From Candidatus Babelota bacterium (GTDB lineage: Bacteria > Babelota > Babeliae > Babelales > Vermiphilaceae), in the NCBI GenBank assembly GCA_029262615.1, contig JAJCZD010000005.1, forward strand, positions 186,001 to 250,000: 64,000 nucleotides of DNA. Direction: 5' to 3'. Every line of letters starts with the position of its first letter. The first letter of the stretch is position 1. The notes beneath the pieces were generated by a model. It saw only the letters and a program-made list of their open reading frames with translations. It made no database searches and had not been told where the DNA came from. The position numbers were made by a program, and so were the translations under genes. Shown here piece after piece: positions 16,631-24,984 of this stretch.

Positions 16631-16917
16631 TGACTAAAAAAATTAAATTAAAAATTAGCGCTCGTTTAGTAAAAAAGAAAGTTCGTCGCCAATCATTTTC
16701 ACAACGCAAACATTGTCGTTTTTGCGGTAGCAAAGATCAAGAAGCAAATCTTGATTACAAAAATGCTGGTTTCTTGCGCGGCTTTTTGACCGAACGAGGT
16801 AAGATTTTACCTTCTCGTATTTCTGGTACCTGTTCATTGCATCAGCGTAAATTAGCAGTAGAAATAAGAAAAGCACGTACTATGGCAATGTTGCCATATA
16901 CCACGTCTCACTGGTAA
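16630..16917 (+). CDS. rpsR: 30S ribosomal protein S18
   Basis: 95 residues with CRFCGSKD near residue 28, RISGTCSLHQRKLAVEIRKAR and AMLPYTTSHW at the end, typical of S18. The Cys pair plus the later Cys/His suggests the zinc-binding form. It is translationally coupled to rpsF by a 1-nt overlap. A bidirectional terminator follows. Confidence 0.95.
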   Translation: MTKKIKLKISARLVKKKVRRQSFSQRKHCRFCGSKDQEANLDYKNAGFLRGFLTERGKILPSRISGTCSLHQRKLAVEIRKARTMAMLPYTTSHW

Positions 16918-16944
16918 AATATTTACTAAGAAAATAAAATCATT

Positions 16945-16974
16945 AAAAAGGCCCGCTATTTTGCGGGCTTTTTT
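16945..16974. terminator. Bidirectional intrinsic terminator
   Basis: GCCCGC (16951-16956) pairs with GCGGGC (16963-16968). There are six Ts on the plus side and AAAAAG on the left, giving a T-run on the minus strand. It serves rpsF-rpsR and the convergent secreted gene at 16978. Confidence 0.9.
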
Positions 16975-16977
16975 AAT

Positions 16978-17445
16978 TTAATGTGCTGGTTTAGGTACTT
17001 TTCCAGCATACCAATTGAGACTGCCGTCATCATTTACTGAGAAAGTATACGTAAACGGCCTTTGTCGTTCATCCGTTATATGGTACCCCCATATTTTTAT
17101 TTCATTTTTTGATGGCACGAGTAAAGATTCAATAATAACCACTAATCCTCCCGCAACCGTTACAAAACCTTTTTGATTAAAAGAAGTGTCTAAACTGCCA
17201 TCACTATTAAATCTGGCAATCACTATTTGCGCTTTAGTTGTTGCAGGATCCGAAACTGCAGCAACTATTACCTTGTCATCTTGCATTGCTGTTTTATAAA
17301 TTTTTACGGTTGTTGCCGATAATGCCACTTTCAAAATATTAATATATTCTTCTTGGGCTGGACCTGCCATAGGCGTTGGGTCAGCCATTGCCATGATTAG
17401 TCCAGAAATACAGAGTAAACTTATTAATAGATATTTCTTCATCAT
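16978..17445 (-). CDS. Secreted delta-60-repeat protein (paralog 1)
   Basis: 155 residues. Signal peptide MMKKYLLISLLCISGLIMA, then Met at +1 and the motif DPTPMAGP. The central segment IVIARFNSDGSLDTSFNQKG matches the delta-60 repeat (ARxNxDGSLDxSFG), a short beta unit otherwise found in multicopy in surface proteins. Only one full copy is present. It is a close paralog of the neighbour at 17521 and both are minus-strand. The TPMAGP sequence also follows the signal peptide of the unrelated protein at 44607. Confidence 0.75.
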   Translation of the reverse strand: MMKKYLLISLLCISGLIMAMADPTPMAGPAQEEYINILKVALSATTVKIYKTAMQDDKVIVAAVSDPATTKAQIVIARFNSDGSLDTSFNQKGFVTVAGGLVVIIESLLVPSKNEIKIWGYHITDERQRPFTYTFSVNDDGSLNWYAGKVPKPAH

Positions 17446-17520
17446 TTCTCTTTATTCTTCAACTCAATTGTTTTCTAAAAAAAGAAGGTCGCATTCAACA
17501 CGACCTACGTTTTAATTTGC

Positions 17521-17952
17521 TTATTCTATTACTTTACCTGTTGAGGTAACTTCAAATGTATATAATGTTACTTTGCCATCATCAAGAGAAGTAGCTTTAC
17601 CACTAACCGATATATTATTATTTGGAAGTATTTTTACGCCTGTAATAATTTGGTTTGACACCGGATACCCTGGACCTGCATACACGCGTCCTCTTATACC
17701 AAAAGTAGTATCTATAGATCCGTCAGCATTAAACCGAGCTACTGCAGGTGAAATAGGATCAGCCATTATTGCAATAATTGTTTTATCACCTTGTTTGGTA
17801 CTTGCTTGAATTTCTGGCTCATAATTTAACCCAAAAGCTTTTTTTAAGGTTGTTGCATAATCCCCGGTAGGACCAGCCATAGGTGTTGGATCAGCCATAG
17901 CCAAAATTGCCCCTGAAATACAGAGTAAACTTAATAAATATTTCTTCATCAT
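17521..17952 (-). CDS. Secreted delta-60-repeat protein (paralog 2)
   Basis: 143 residues. Signal peptide MMKKYLLSLLCISGAILA, then Met at +1 and DPTPMAGP as in the downstream paralog. One delta-60 repeat is visible (VARFNADGSIDTTFGIRG). The C-terminus forms predicted beta strands. It shares the signal peptide and pre-repeat region with the gene at 16978, so the pair arose by tandem duplication. The 75 bp between them hold no gene. No catalytic motif is visible. Confidence 0.75.
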   Translation of the reverse strand: MMKKYLLSLLCISGAILAMADPTPMAGPTGDYATTLKKAFGLNYEPEIQASTKQGDKTIIAIMADPISPAVARFNADGSIDTTFGIRGRVYAGPGYPVSNQIITGVKILPNNNISVSGKATSLDDGKVTLYTFEVTSTGKVIE

Positions 17953-18100
17953 CTCTCCTTATTTATACCTCTTTATATTATTCTTACCTTTATTTTACCA
18001 AAAGGCCTTCCTAGAAAGCAATAATTACAAATAGAAAATTGCCCAGTGTAAAACAGGGTATTTATAGGTGTTTTTATCAACTTTCAGCTAATTTCAACCA

Positions 18101-18129
18101 TTGCTTGCCTTTTTTCACCTGTTTATTAC
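18101..18129 (+). promoter_or_regulatory. Candidate promoter of typA
   Basis: TTGCTT (18101-18106), a 17-bp spacer, then TATTAC (18124-18129), 41 bp before the ATG at 18170. Each box matches the consensus at 4/6. Confidence 0.35.
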
Positions 18130-18169
18130 AATAAGAAATATATATACATTTATGGAAGATGGAATTTTA

Positions 18170-19960
18170 ATGAGTAAAACACGTTCAAACTTACGAAACA
18201 TAGCTATTATTGCCCATGTTGACCATGGTAAAACTACTTTGGTTGATAAACTATTGCAACAAACCGGAACTATTGAATCTCAAACAGACCGAGTGATGGA
18301 TAGCAATGATTTGGAAAAAGAACGTGGTATTACCATTCTAGCCAAACAAACTGGCGTCAATTTTAACGATTATTTTATTAATATTGTCGATACCCCTGGC
18401 CACGCCGATTTTGGTGGCGAGGTCGAGCGGACTTTGCAAATGGTTGAAGGATTTCTGCTACTCGTTGATGCTGCAGAAGGTGTTTTGCCAGGTACGCGCT
18501 TTGTATTGCAAAAAGCATTGCAATTAGGTTTAAAACCAATTGTCCTCATTAATAAGATAGACCGTAAAGATTCGACTATCGAACACACTGTTGATGCAGT
18601 ACAAGATTTATTTTTAGATTTAGCAACTTGTGAATCGCAATTAGACTTTCCTATTTTATATGGTTCTGGCAAATTAGGTTTTGCTGATTTTGAGCCAAAA
18701 GAATCCGGTAATCTGAAACCATTATTAAAAGCTATTATTGATCATGTACCAGCACCGCAAGAAAAAGAAGATTCTCTACAGTTACTTATTACCAACTTAG
18801 ATCATTCAGACTATTTAGGACCGATCGGTATTGGGAGAATTTTTAGTGGCACCATCAAACTTGGTGATCAAGTTATTGGTTGCAAAGATGGTAAAAAAAC
18901 CAAACCATTCAAAATTACAAAATTATATAAATTTATTGGCCTTGATCGAGTTGAGGTTGAAGAGGCCTCTTTTGGAGATATCGTTGCGGTAACTGGCTTT
19001 ACTGAGCAACCATCAATCGGCACAACACTCTGCACGGTAGAAAAACCATTGCCTCTTGATTATGTTGCGGTTGATGAACCAACCGTCTCCATTTTTATTT
19101 CCGTTAACGATTCACCATTTAATGGAAGAGAAGGAAAACTATTAACCTCTCGCCAAATTAAAGAGCGATTAGAAAAAGAATTAAAAACAAATGTTGCACT
19201 GCGGGTTGAGCCAACAAATTCCCCCGATTCGTTTAAAGTTTCTGGCCGTGGCCAGTTGCACCTTGGCGTATTGATTGAAAATATGCGCCGTGAAGGTTTT
19301 GAATTACAAGTAAGTGCACCACAAGTTATTTTCAAAACTATTGATGGAGCCAAACATGAACCTATGGAATTAGTGGTTATTGATGTACCACAAGAGTTCC
19401 AAGGTGCAATAATTGAAAATTTAGGCCAGCGTAAAGCTGAACTAAAACATATGCACAGTTATGATGATGGTCGTGTTCGTTTGGAATTCGAAGTACCATC
19501 TCGGGCTTTGCTTGGTTTCCGTTCCCAGTTCCTCACCCAAACTCGTGGCCAAGGATTACTTAACATGAGCTTTGCCGGCTATCAGCCATACAAAGGTGAT
19601 ATTGAAACAAGAATCAAAGGCGCACTGATTTCCATGGAAATGGGTGATGTTACTGCATACGCATTAGATAATCTGCAATCACGTGGCATCTTATTTGTTG
19701 CACCTGGCCAAAAAGTATACCAAGGTATGATTGTCGGTGAATGTGCTCGTGGTAAAGATATGGACATCAATCCAACTAAAGGTAAAAAACTAACCAACAT
19801 GCGTGCTTCCGGTACCGACGATTCTTCAAAACTTGCTCCACCACGTGTCATGGATTTAGAAACGTGCATGGAATGGATTCGCCCTGATGAATTGATTGAG
19901 GTTACACCAAAATCTATTCGCTTGCGCAAGAAAGTTTTGCGTGCAGCAATGAGAAAATAA
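18170..19960 (+). CDS. typA: Ribosome-associated GTPase TypA/BipA
   Basis: Translational GTPase of the EF-G/LepA class that binds 70S ribosomes and affects assembly and stress adaptation. About 596 residues from MSKTRSNL. The frame extends upstream to 18101, but homologs begin just before RNIAIIAHVDHGKTTL, so 18170 is chosen. G1 AHVDHGKTT, G3 DTPGH and G4 NKID are present, followed by domains II, III, V and the TypA-specific C-terminal domain (ARGKDMDINPTKGKKLTNMR). It sits directly upstream of a secreted ankyrin-like gene. Confidence 0.95.
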   Translation: MSKTRSNLRNIAIIAHVDHGKTTLVDKLLQQTGTIESQTDRVMDSNDLEKERGITILAKQTGVNFNDYFINIVDTPGHADFGGEVERTLQMVEGFLLLVDAAEGVLPGTRFVLQKALQLGLKPIVLINKIDRKDSTIEHTVDAVQDLFLDLATCESQLDFPILYGSGKLGFADFEPKESGNLKPLLKAIIDHVPAPQEKEDSLQLLITNLDHSDYLGPIGIGRIFSGTIKLGDQVIGCKDGKKTKPFKITKLYKFIGLDRVEVEEASFGDIVAVTGFTEQPSIGTTLCTVEKPLPLDYVAVDEPTVSIFISVNDSPFNGREGKLLTSRQIKERLEKELKTNVALRVEPTNSPDSFKVSGRGQLHLGVLIENMRREGFELQVSAPQVIFKTIDGAKHEPMELVVIDVPQEFQGAIIENLGQRKAELKHMHSYDDGRVRLEFEVPSRALLGFRSQFLTQTRGQGLLNMSFAGYQPYKGDIETRIKGALISMEMGDVTAYALDNLQSRGILFVAPGQKVYQGMIVGECARGKDMDINPTKGKKLTNMRASGTDDSSKLAPPRVMDLETCMEWIRPDELIEVTPKSIRLRKKVLRAAMRK

Positions 19961-19981
19961 TTTTATAAATTTAGGGACAAA

Positions 19982-20470
19982 ATGAAAAAACTATTTTTAT
20001 TACTATCAATCATAAGCATTGCACTTGTAGCAATGAATAAACCAGATACAGAACTTAAAATTATATATGCATTTGAAAATGCAGTACAAAATGGGAATAC
20101 TGCAAAGGTTTCTAGGATGTTAGAAGCACATCCAAAACAAGCTCTTGCTCGAGCAGATGTGCTTGTTTTACAGTCAATAGGTAGATTTGCAGAACATTAT
20201 AACATAGAAATTGCAAACCTTATCTTAAAAAAAGCTAAAGAATTAACTCAAAATGATCCCTCTTATGAACCTATCTTTGTAAATCGTTTTTATGGTCAGA
20301 CAAATCTTTTGATGGATGTGGCAATACAGAATCGTACAACAATCGCACAATTACTACTTGAGCTTGGTGCAAAGAAAGGTATTACAAATAGACTGGGTAA
20401 AAAGGCATATGATTATGCAAAAACTGATGTAATGAAAGCATTGTTAAAACCTGATGAAAAAGACCTATAA
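19982..20470 (+). CDS. Secreted ankyrin-like protein
   Basis: 162 residues. Signal peptide MKKLFLLLSIISIALVA then Met at +1. A helical pair QNGNTAKVSRMLEAHP and a later TNLLMDVAIQNRTTIAQLLLELGA resemble ankyrin repeats. It is paralogous to the secreted protein at 60299, which shares QNGNxAxxxxxLxxHP and a VLxxxSI segment. It overlaps truA by 17 bp, so truA is translated from within its 3' end. The role is unknown. Confidence 0.7.
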   Translation: MKKLFLLLSIISIALVAMNKPDTELKIIYAFENAVQNGNTAKVSRMLEAHPKQALARADVLVLQSIGRFAEHYNIEIANLILKKAKELTQNDPSYEPIFVNRFYGQTNLLMDVAIQNRTTIAQLLLELGAKKGITNRLGKKAYDYAKTDVMKALLKPDEKDL

Positions 20471-21203
20471 AATTACCATTGCCTATGATGGAACTCATTA
20501 TTATGGCTGGCAAATTCAACCACAGGTAAAAACTGTTACGCAAACGATGCAAAATTGTTTTGAAAAAGCTTTTGGAAAACAAATAAAATTACTTGGGGCA
20601 TCTCGAACTGATGCTGGGGTGCATGCTCATGGTCAGGTTGCACGGTTTCAATCAGATTTGGTTATCAAGCCAGAAAAACTTTTGTTTGCTTGGAACAATA
20701 TCCTGCCCAATGATATTGTGATAAAAGATTTGCAAGAAATTGATAAAGATTTTCATCCGATCTTGCATGCAAAGCAAAAAACGTACATTTATACTATTTT
20801 TACCAAGCAACCATCACCATTTATTGCACGATATGGTTGGCATTATTTTAAAAAAATAAATCTAGAAAAATTAGAACGCTGTTTACAAATTTTTGTTGGT
20901 ACCCATGATTTTGCTTCATTTTGTACCGATGTACCAAAAGAAAAAGATACGGTGCGCACGATTGATTCAATTACTATTGAAAAAAATAAAGATTGGGATG
21001 CATACAAAATTATTTTTAAAGGGCCCGGCTTTTTAACTCATATGATCAGACGCATTATTGGGGCCTGCTTACATGTTTCTTCTTGCGACATGCCTGCTAG
21101 TTATTTGCAACAGATGCTAGATGAAAAAAATCCACGCCAGCATTTGCCAACTGCGCCGGCTCATGGCTTACTGTTAGATAAGATTGATTATCTGGAGACA
21201 TAA
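20454..21203 (+). CDS. truA: tRNA pseudouridine(38-40) synthase TruA
   Basis: Isomerises uridines 38-40 in the tRNA anticodon arm. 249 residues starting MKKTYKITIAYDGTHYYGWQ. The catalytic Asp is in GASRTDAGVHAHGQVARF and the C-terminal motif is GPGFLTHMIRRIIG. It starts inside the preceding secreted gene (17-bp overlap) and is followed after 1 nt by the GNAT gene, forming a compact operon with mixed functions. Confidence 0.95.
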   Translation: MKKTYKITIAYDGTHYYGWQIQPQVKTVTQTMQNCFEKAFGKQIKLLGASRTDAGVHAHGQVARFQSDLVIKPEKLLFAWNNILPNDIVIKDLQEIDKDFHPILHAKQKTYIYTIFTKQPSPFIARYGWHYFKKINLEKLERCLQIFVGTHDFASFCTDVPKEKDTVRTIDSITIEKNKDWDAYKIIFKGPGFLTHMIRRIIGACLHVSSCDMPASYLQQMLDEKNPRQHLPTAPAHGLLLDKIDYLET

Positions 21204-21204
21204 A

Positions 21205-21834
21205 ATGAATAAAAAAAGATTAGCACTCATACTTAGTGCAGGTTTACTTGCTGCATCACTAGCAACATTCTGGTTTATACAAAAACCAAAACTACAAAAA
21301 ATAACTGACGCATGCTCAATTACAAAGACCAAAACTGCATTTGATCAAGCGCAAGAAGTTGAGATTGTTGATTACGATGATGCTCGTGATAAACAGGAAA
21401 TTATACAACTTTTTAAAGATAATTGGTATTGGCTCATCTCCTCAGATGAGTATGATGTTGATTACTTCTTGGACACAAAATCCCCAAATAAATACCAACC
21501 TGAATATTATGGAAAAATGGATATTAAAGTAATGTTAACCAAGGATGGTAAATTTGTTGGCTTTGTTTCGTACTTTAAAAAGAACTTCTTTAAAGGAGAT
21601 CTGCGTTTTGTAGCCGTTAAAAAAGATTTCCGCGGGCACGGTTATGGCAAACAACTGACAAAGTATGGTACTGATACCCTTTTTGATATGGGTGTTTTGC
21701 GGGTCAAACTGGTCACTCGAACCAATAACTACCCTGCTCAAAAGGTGTATAAGTCTCTCGGATACACAGAAGTCTCCAGAGATGGAGGGTATGTTGACTT
21801 CGAGAAGCGGCCAGACAAGCAAGTGACCGATTGA
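21205..21834 (+). CDS. Membrane-anchored or exported GNAT acetyltransferase
   Basis: About 209 residues from the ATG at 21205. The N-terminus is a signal anchor (MNKKRLALILSAGLLAASLA, then TFWFIQK). The remainder is a GNAT fold with the acetyl-CoA loop (VAVKKDFRGHGYGKQLTKYG) and a C-terminal NNYPAQKVYKSLGYTEV strand-helix. GNAT enzymes are normally cytoplasmic because they need acetyl-CoA, so an N-terminal membrane segment is unusual. It may face the cytoplasm if the anchor is uncleaved (N-in would require a different topology). The substrate is unknown. Confidence 0.75.
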   Translation: MNKKRLALILSAGLLAASLATFWFIQKPKLQKITDACSITKTKTAFDQAQEVEIVDYDDARDKQEIIQLFKDNWYWLISSDEYDVDYFLDTKSPNKYQPEYYGKMDIKVMLTKDGKFVGFVSYFKKNFFKGDLRFVAVKKDFRGHGYGKQLTKYGTDTLFDMGVLRVKLVTRTNNYPAQKVYKSLGYTEVSRDGGYVDFEKRPDKQVTD

Positions 21835-21894
21835 CAAATCGAAATTATTTATGGTAAGTTAAAACATAATATATTAGGCAAAAAGGGACTTATT

Positions 21895-22461
21895 ATGAAT
21901 AAATTGCTATTTATTTTTCTTGGTTTTTTGGGCATGGGCTTAGTTGCGATGGAGCCACTAGCAACACCGCCGGGAACACCAAAAAAAGATGCATCTCAAG
22001 TTGCTCCATTAAAAGAATTGATTCTTATTCAAAAAATTCAACACGCCTTAGGCCAAGAAGATTCAGAAGAGAAAATAACAGCCATCATTGGCGATTACGA
22101 AAAACTATATCATCAAAAAGTTATTCCACAAGAACTTCATACATCTAGTTTGCAAGTTATTGAAAGAGAAACTCCGGATCGTATACGTTTTTCTAGAGAT
22201 ATCAAAATTCTACGGAAACAATTTCATACTATTTTGCAAGCAAGAACAACAGGGCGTGATAAAAAACCAAAATTAGAAAATCTCTTAATGAGAGCAAAAA
22301 CTTTACAACATAACTATGCTAATTATCTTAGACTAAATACTGAACCAAACAAGCAAGCAGCTGATTTTATTGACAAAATTAACGTACAAATCGAAAAATT
22401 TACTGGTCGAAAATATATGCGTAAGGGAAAAACACTGTATAAAAAAAAGCTATTCGGTTAA
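21895..22461 (+). CDS. Secreted helical protein, unknown function
   Basis: 188 residues. Signal peptide MNKLLFIFLGFLGMGLVA then Met at +1, then a Thr/Pro stretch (EPLATPPGTPKK). The rest is predicted helical and basic, ending KYMRKGKTLYKKKLFG. No family is recognised. The transcription stop is probably the hairpin at 22504, which lies inside the convergent gpmI gene. Only 4 bp separate the two stop codons. Confidence 0.65.
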   Translation: MNKLLFIFLGFLGMGLVAMEPLATPPGTPKKDASQVAPLKELILIQKIQHALGQEDSEEKITAIIGDYEKLYHQKVIPQELHTSSLQVIERETPDRIRFSRDIKILRKQFHTILQARTTGRDKKPKLENLLMRAKTLQHNYANYLRLNTEPNKQAADFIDKINVQIEKFTGRKYMRKGKTLYKKKLFG

Positions 22462-22465
22462 GCCT

Positions 22466-23953
22466 TCAATAATTTTTTAAAACAAAATCTTTAATATCAG
22501 AAAGCTCCCGCAATGGGAGCTTTTCTTTTTTATTTTCAAGTTTTTTCTGCACCACAATAAAGGGTACTGGGTTAGTGGTGTGTGCAGTTTTTGGTTGTTT
22601 TGTTTGCTCATCAAACATATCCTCTGCATTGCCATGATCTGAGGTGATGATCAACGTGCCATCCATTTTTTTAACCACTGCTTCATATAGTTTTTTTAAT
22701 TGATCATCTAAACATTCAATCGCTTTTACCGTTGCATCAAAATCTCCAGAATGGCCAACCATATCCGCATTGGCATAATTGATTAAATAAAAATCTGCCG
22801 GTTTTTCTTTTAAGCTTTTGATTACTATTTTGGTAATTTCATTGGCACTCATACAAGGATGCTCAATATAGTTTTTTGTTTTTATTGAGGGCACCAATAC
22901 CTGTTCTTCTTTCTCAAACGGTTCCTCTTTGCCGGCAGAAAAAAAATAAGTAACATGAGCATATTTTTCCGTTTCTGCAATAGAAAAAATAGATTTGCCC
23001 TGCTTTGTTAACAAATCTTTTAGTGTATCTTGCGGCCGAGGCAAAGATGGCAATAATGTTTCTGTTTCTAGAGCATGATTATAATCTACCATGGTAATAA
23101 AAAAAGTAAGGGTCATTTTTTTTGTTTGAAATTCTTTAAAACCCGGGTTACAAAATGCTGTGGTTAACTGCCGAGCTCGATCTGGCCGAAAATTAAAAAA
23201 AACAATGCCATCATGATTTTGAATCAATGCATCTTTGTGCAAAAGTGTTGGTGGCACAAACTCATCAGAAGTATCTTTGGTGTAATAAAAGGTAAGTGCC
23301 TGTTTCCAATCCTTGAATTGAACTGCACTCTCTTTGGTAAGCATGTCGTACGCTTTTTGCGTGCGTTGCCAATTGTTATCTCGGTCCATGCCATAAAATC
23401 GCCCACAAATAGAGCCGATATACGCATTGGGAATATCTTTTATTTTTTTTGATAGTTGTTGCAAGAAAATTACTGCTGATTGTGGTGGCACATCTCGCCC
23501 ATCTAAAAAGGGATGAATAATAATTTCTTTTATTTTATTTTGAACTGCTGCATCAATCAAGGCAAATAAATGTTTGATATGGCTGTGCACACCGGCATCT
23601 GATAACAAACCAATTAAGTGGAGCCTACCTTTTTCTTTTTTTAGGTTTTTGAAATTATCAACCAAAATTTTATTTTCAAAAAAAGAACCATTATCAATTG
23701 CCCCATGCACCCTGGAAACTGGTTGCTTAATAATTTTGCCAGACCCGATTGCCATATGGCCAACCTCAGAATTACCAATATAACCAGGAAGCAACCCAAC
23801 AGCCTCTCCGGAAGCTTTTAAGGTAGTATGAGGATAATGAGCCCAAAGGTAATCAAATGTGGGCTTCTTGGAATGATAAATAGCGTTATGCTCTTTTTTA
23901 TCGCTATATCCAAACCCATCTAAAATCACTAAAACTGTTGGTTTTTTAGCCAT
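22466..23953 (-). CDS. gpmI: 2,3-bisphosphoglycerate-independent phosphoglycerate mutase
   Basis: Interconverts 3- and 2-phosphoglycerate in glycolysis using two Mn ions and a phosphoserine intermediate. 495 residues, alkaline-phosphatase superfamily: VLVILDGFGYS at the N-terminus, catalytic Ser in GYIGNSEVGH, HSHIKHLFALIDAA, DGRDVPPQSA, and metal ligands in NADMVGHSGDFDA and TSDHGNAEDM. It indicates at least a lower-glycolysis segment. With ldh at 53611 it points to fermentative carbon flow. Confidence 0.96.
   Translation of the reverse strand: MAKKPTVLVILDGFGYSDKKEHNAIYHSKKPTFDYLWAHYPHTTLKASGEAVGLLPGYIGNSEVGHMAIGSGKIIKQPVSRVHGAIDNGSFFENKILVDNFKNLKKEKGRLHLIGLLSDAGVHSHIKHLFALIDAAVQNKIKEIIIHPFLDGRDVPPQSAVIFLQQLSKKIKDIPNAYIGSICGRFYGMDRDNNWQRTQKAYDMLTKESAVQFKDWKQALTFYYTKDTSDEFVPPTLLHKDALIQNHDGIVFFNFRPDRARQLTTAFCNPGFKEFQTKKMTLTFFITMVDYNHALETETLLPSLPRPQDTLKDLLTKQGKSIFSIAETEKYAHVTYFFSAGKEEPFEKEEQVLVPSIKTKNYIEHPCMSANEITKIVIKSLKEKPADFYLINYANADMVGHSGDFDATVKAIECLDDQLKKLYEAVVKKMDGTLIITSDHGNAEDMFDEQTKQPKTAHTTNPVPFIVVQKKLENKKEKLPLRELSDIKDFVLKNY
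22504..22530 (+). terminator. Intrinsic terminator embedded in the gpmI 3' end
   Basis: GCTCCC (22504-22509) pairs with GGGAGC (22515-22520), followed by TTTTCTTTTTT. It points along the plus strand for the gene at 21895 and lies inside gpmI codons. Confidence 0.75.
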
Positions 23954-24029
23954 CAGAACCCCTTTTTTAGGAGTATAACGTAAATCGCTAGGGCTTTTAT
24001 AGGGAAGTTTTAACCCACAAAAAGCTTTA

Positions 24030-24057
24030 TTGACAAATTGGCAATTTATGATAAATT
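24030..24057 (+). promoter_or_regulatory. Promoter of the secreted gene at 24089
   Basis: TTGACA (24030-24035, 6/6), a 16-bp spacer, TAAATT (24052-24057, 4/6), then AGGAGG 9 nt before the ATG. Confidence 0.5.
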
Positions 24058-24088
24058 TATAAGTAACTATTAACAGGAGGTTTTTCTT

Positions 24089-24481
24089 ATGAAATTACAT
24101 ACTATACTATTTTTATCACTGGTTTCTATTTCTTGTATTGCCATGGATGTACCTGAAGGGACTAATCCAAGGCCAGCAAATGATCTTGCTATATTTGATG
24201 AGCTAAATAATATAGAAGCATTTAAACAAGCCTATGAATCACAACTTCTTACCTTAAAAACAAAATTAATCTTAATACCAACGCCAATTTCAACTACAGA
24301 TTTACAAAGGGTAAATACAATTGATGAGACTTTACCAACGCTTTATAATCAAATGAGTGAAAAAGGTATCTGCCTGTGTGATCTTATTAATGAGATTGAT
24401 ATTCTTATTGGCCGATTAAAAGGTGAAGTGGTAGATTCAGTATCAGAATCTACCACCGATACTTCTGATCCTGCTCAATAA
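24089..24481 (+). CDS. Small secreted acidic protein, unknown function
   Basis: 130 residues. Signal peptide MKLHTILFLSLVSISCIA then Met at +1 followed by DVPEG. The mature protein is acidic and helical, with a Ser/Thr/Asp tail. No domain is recognised. It is a stand-alone unit with its own promoter (24030), a strong AGGAGG Shine-Dalgarno and a terminator at 24506, suggesting robust independent expression. Confidence 0.7.
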   Translation: MKLHTILFLSLVSISCIAMDVPEGTNPRPANDLAIFDELNNIEAFKQAYESQLLTLKTKLILIPTPISTTDLQRVNTIDETLPTLYNQMSEKGICLCDLINEIDILIGRLKGEVVDSVSESTTDTSDPAQ

Positions 24482-24505
24482 TAAAATTCTCCTTTATGAT
24501 TTTGT

Positions 24506-24530
24506 AAAAGCTCCTATCCTGGGAGCTTTT
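24506..24530 (+). terminator. Intrinsic terminator
   Basis: AAAGCTCC (24507-24514) pairs with GGAGCTTT (24522-24529) around a 7-nt loop, with a short T-rich tail. Confidence 0.75.
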
Positions 24531-24533
24531 TAC

Positions 24534-24561
24534 TTTACACTACAGCGCTTCCTAGTGTAAA
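24534..24561. promoter_or_regulatory. Perfect 9-bp dyad ahead of the 24598 gene
   Basis: TTTACACTA (24534-24542) and TAGTGTAAA (24553-24561) are exact reverse complements separated by 10 bp. It sits 36 bp before the start at 24598. The dyad and spacing suggest a dimeric regulator site. The half-site AGTGTAA also occurs at 18045, 43604 and 43715 in other intergenic regions. Confidence 0.4.
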
Positions 24562-24597
24562 ATAATGCTATATTTATTTTAGTAACTTGGATTACCA

Positions 24598-24984
24598 ATG
24601 AAAAAAATAGTATTTTTTTGCTTATTAAGCATAAATCTAATCTGTGCATATGAATCTGTAATTGATAAAATACAAGTCTCCACTCCTCAAGAGCAAATTG
24701 CTCAACCAGTCATCGAATCAAAAGAAATTGAAGTTACTGATGGTGAGGTTGATTTTGATAATCTAACTGATCAAATGGAAGAATCTGGTATTGATTTTAC
24801 TATTGACGAGCCTTCAAAATTGCAATTATTACTACGTAAAATAGGTATGCATTTGGTACCGCTTCTGCCTTATTACTTAGCCGCTCGCAAATGGACCAAT
24901 CAAAAACTTGCTTGGATAAACACAAAACAAAATGAGTGTTCCATGAACCTTTATACTCTTCTTGCAAAACTTACTTATGAATAA
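24598..24984 (+). CDS. Small secreted protein, unknown function
   Basis: 128 residues. Signal peptide MKKIVFFCLLSINLICA, here followed by Tyr rather than Met. An acidic middle (TDGEVDFDNLTDQMEESG) is followed by a hydrophobic patch (MHLVPLLPYYLAARKW). The 3' end overlaps the rsmE start by 8 bp, so the two are translationally coupled. Not recognised. Confidence 0.6.
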   Translation: MKKIVFFCLLSINLICAYESVIDKIQVSTPQEQIAQPVIESKEIEVTDGEVDFDNLTDQMEESGIDFTIDEPSKLQLLLRKIGMHLVPLLPYYLAARKWTNQKLAWINTKQNECSMNLYTLLAKLTYE

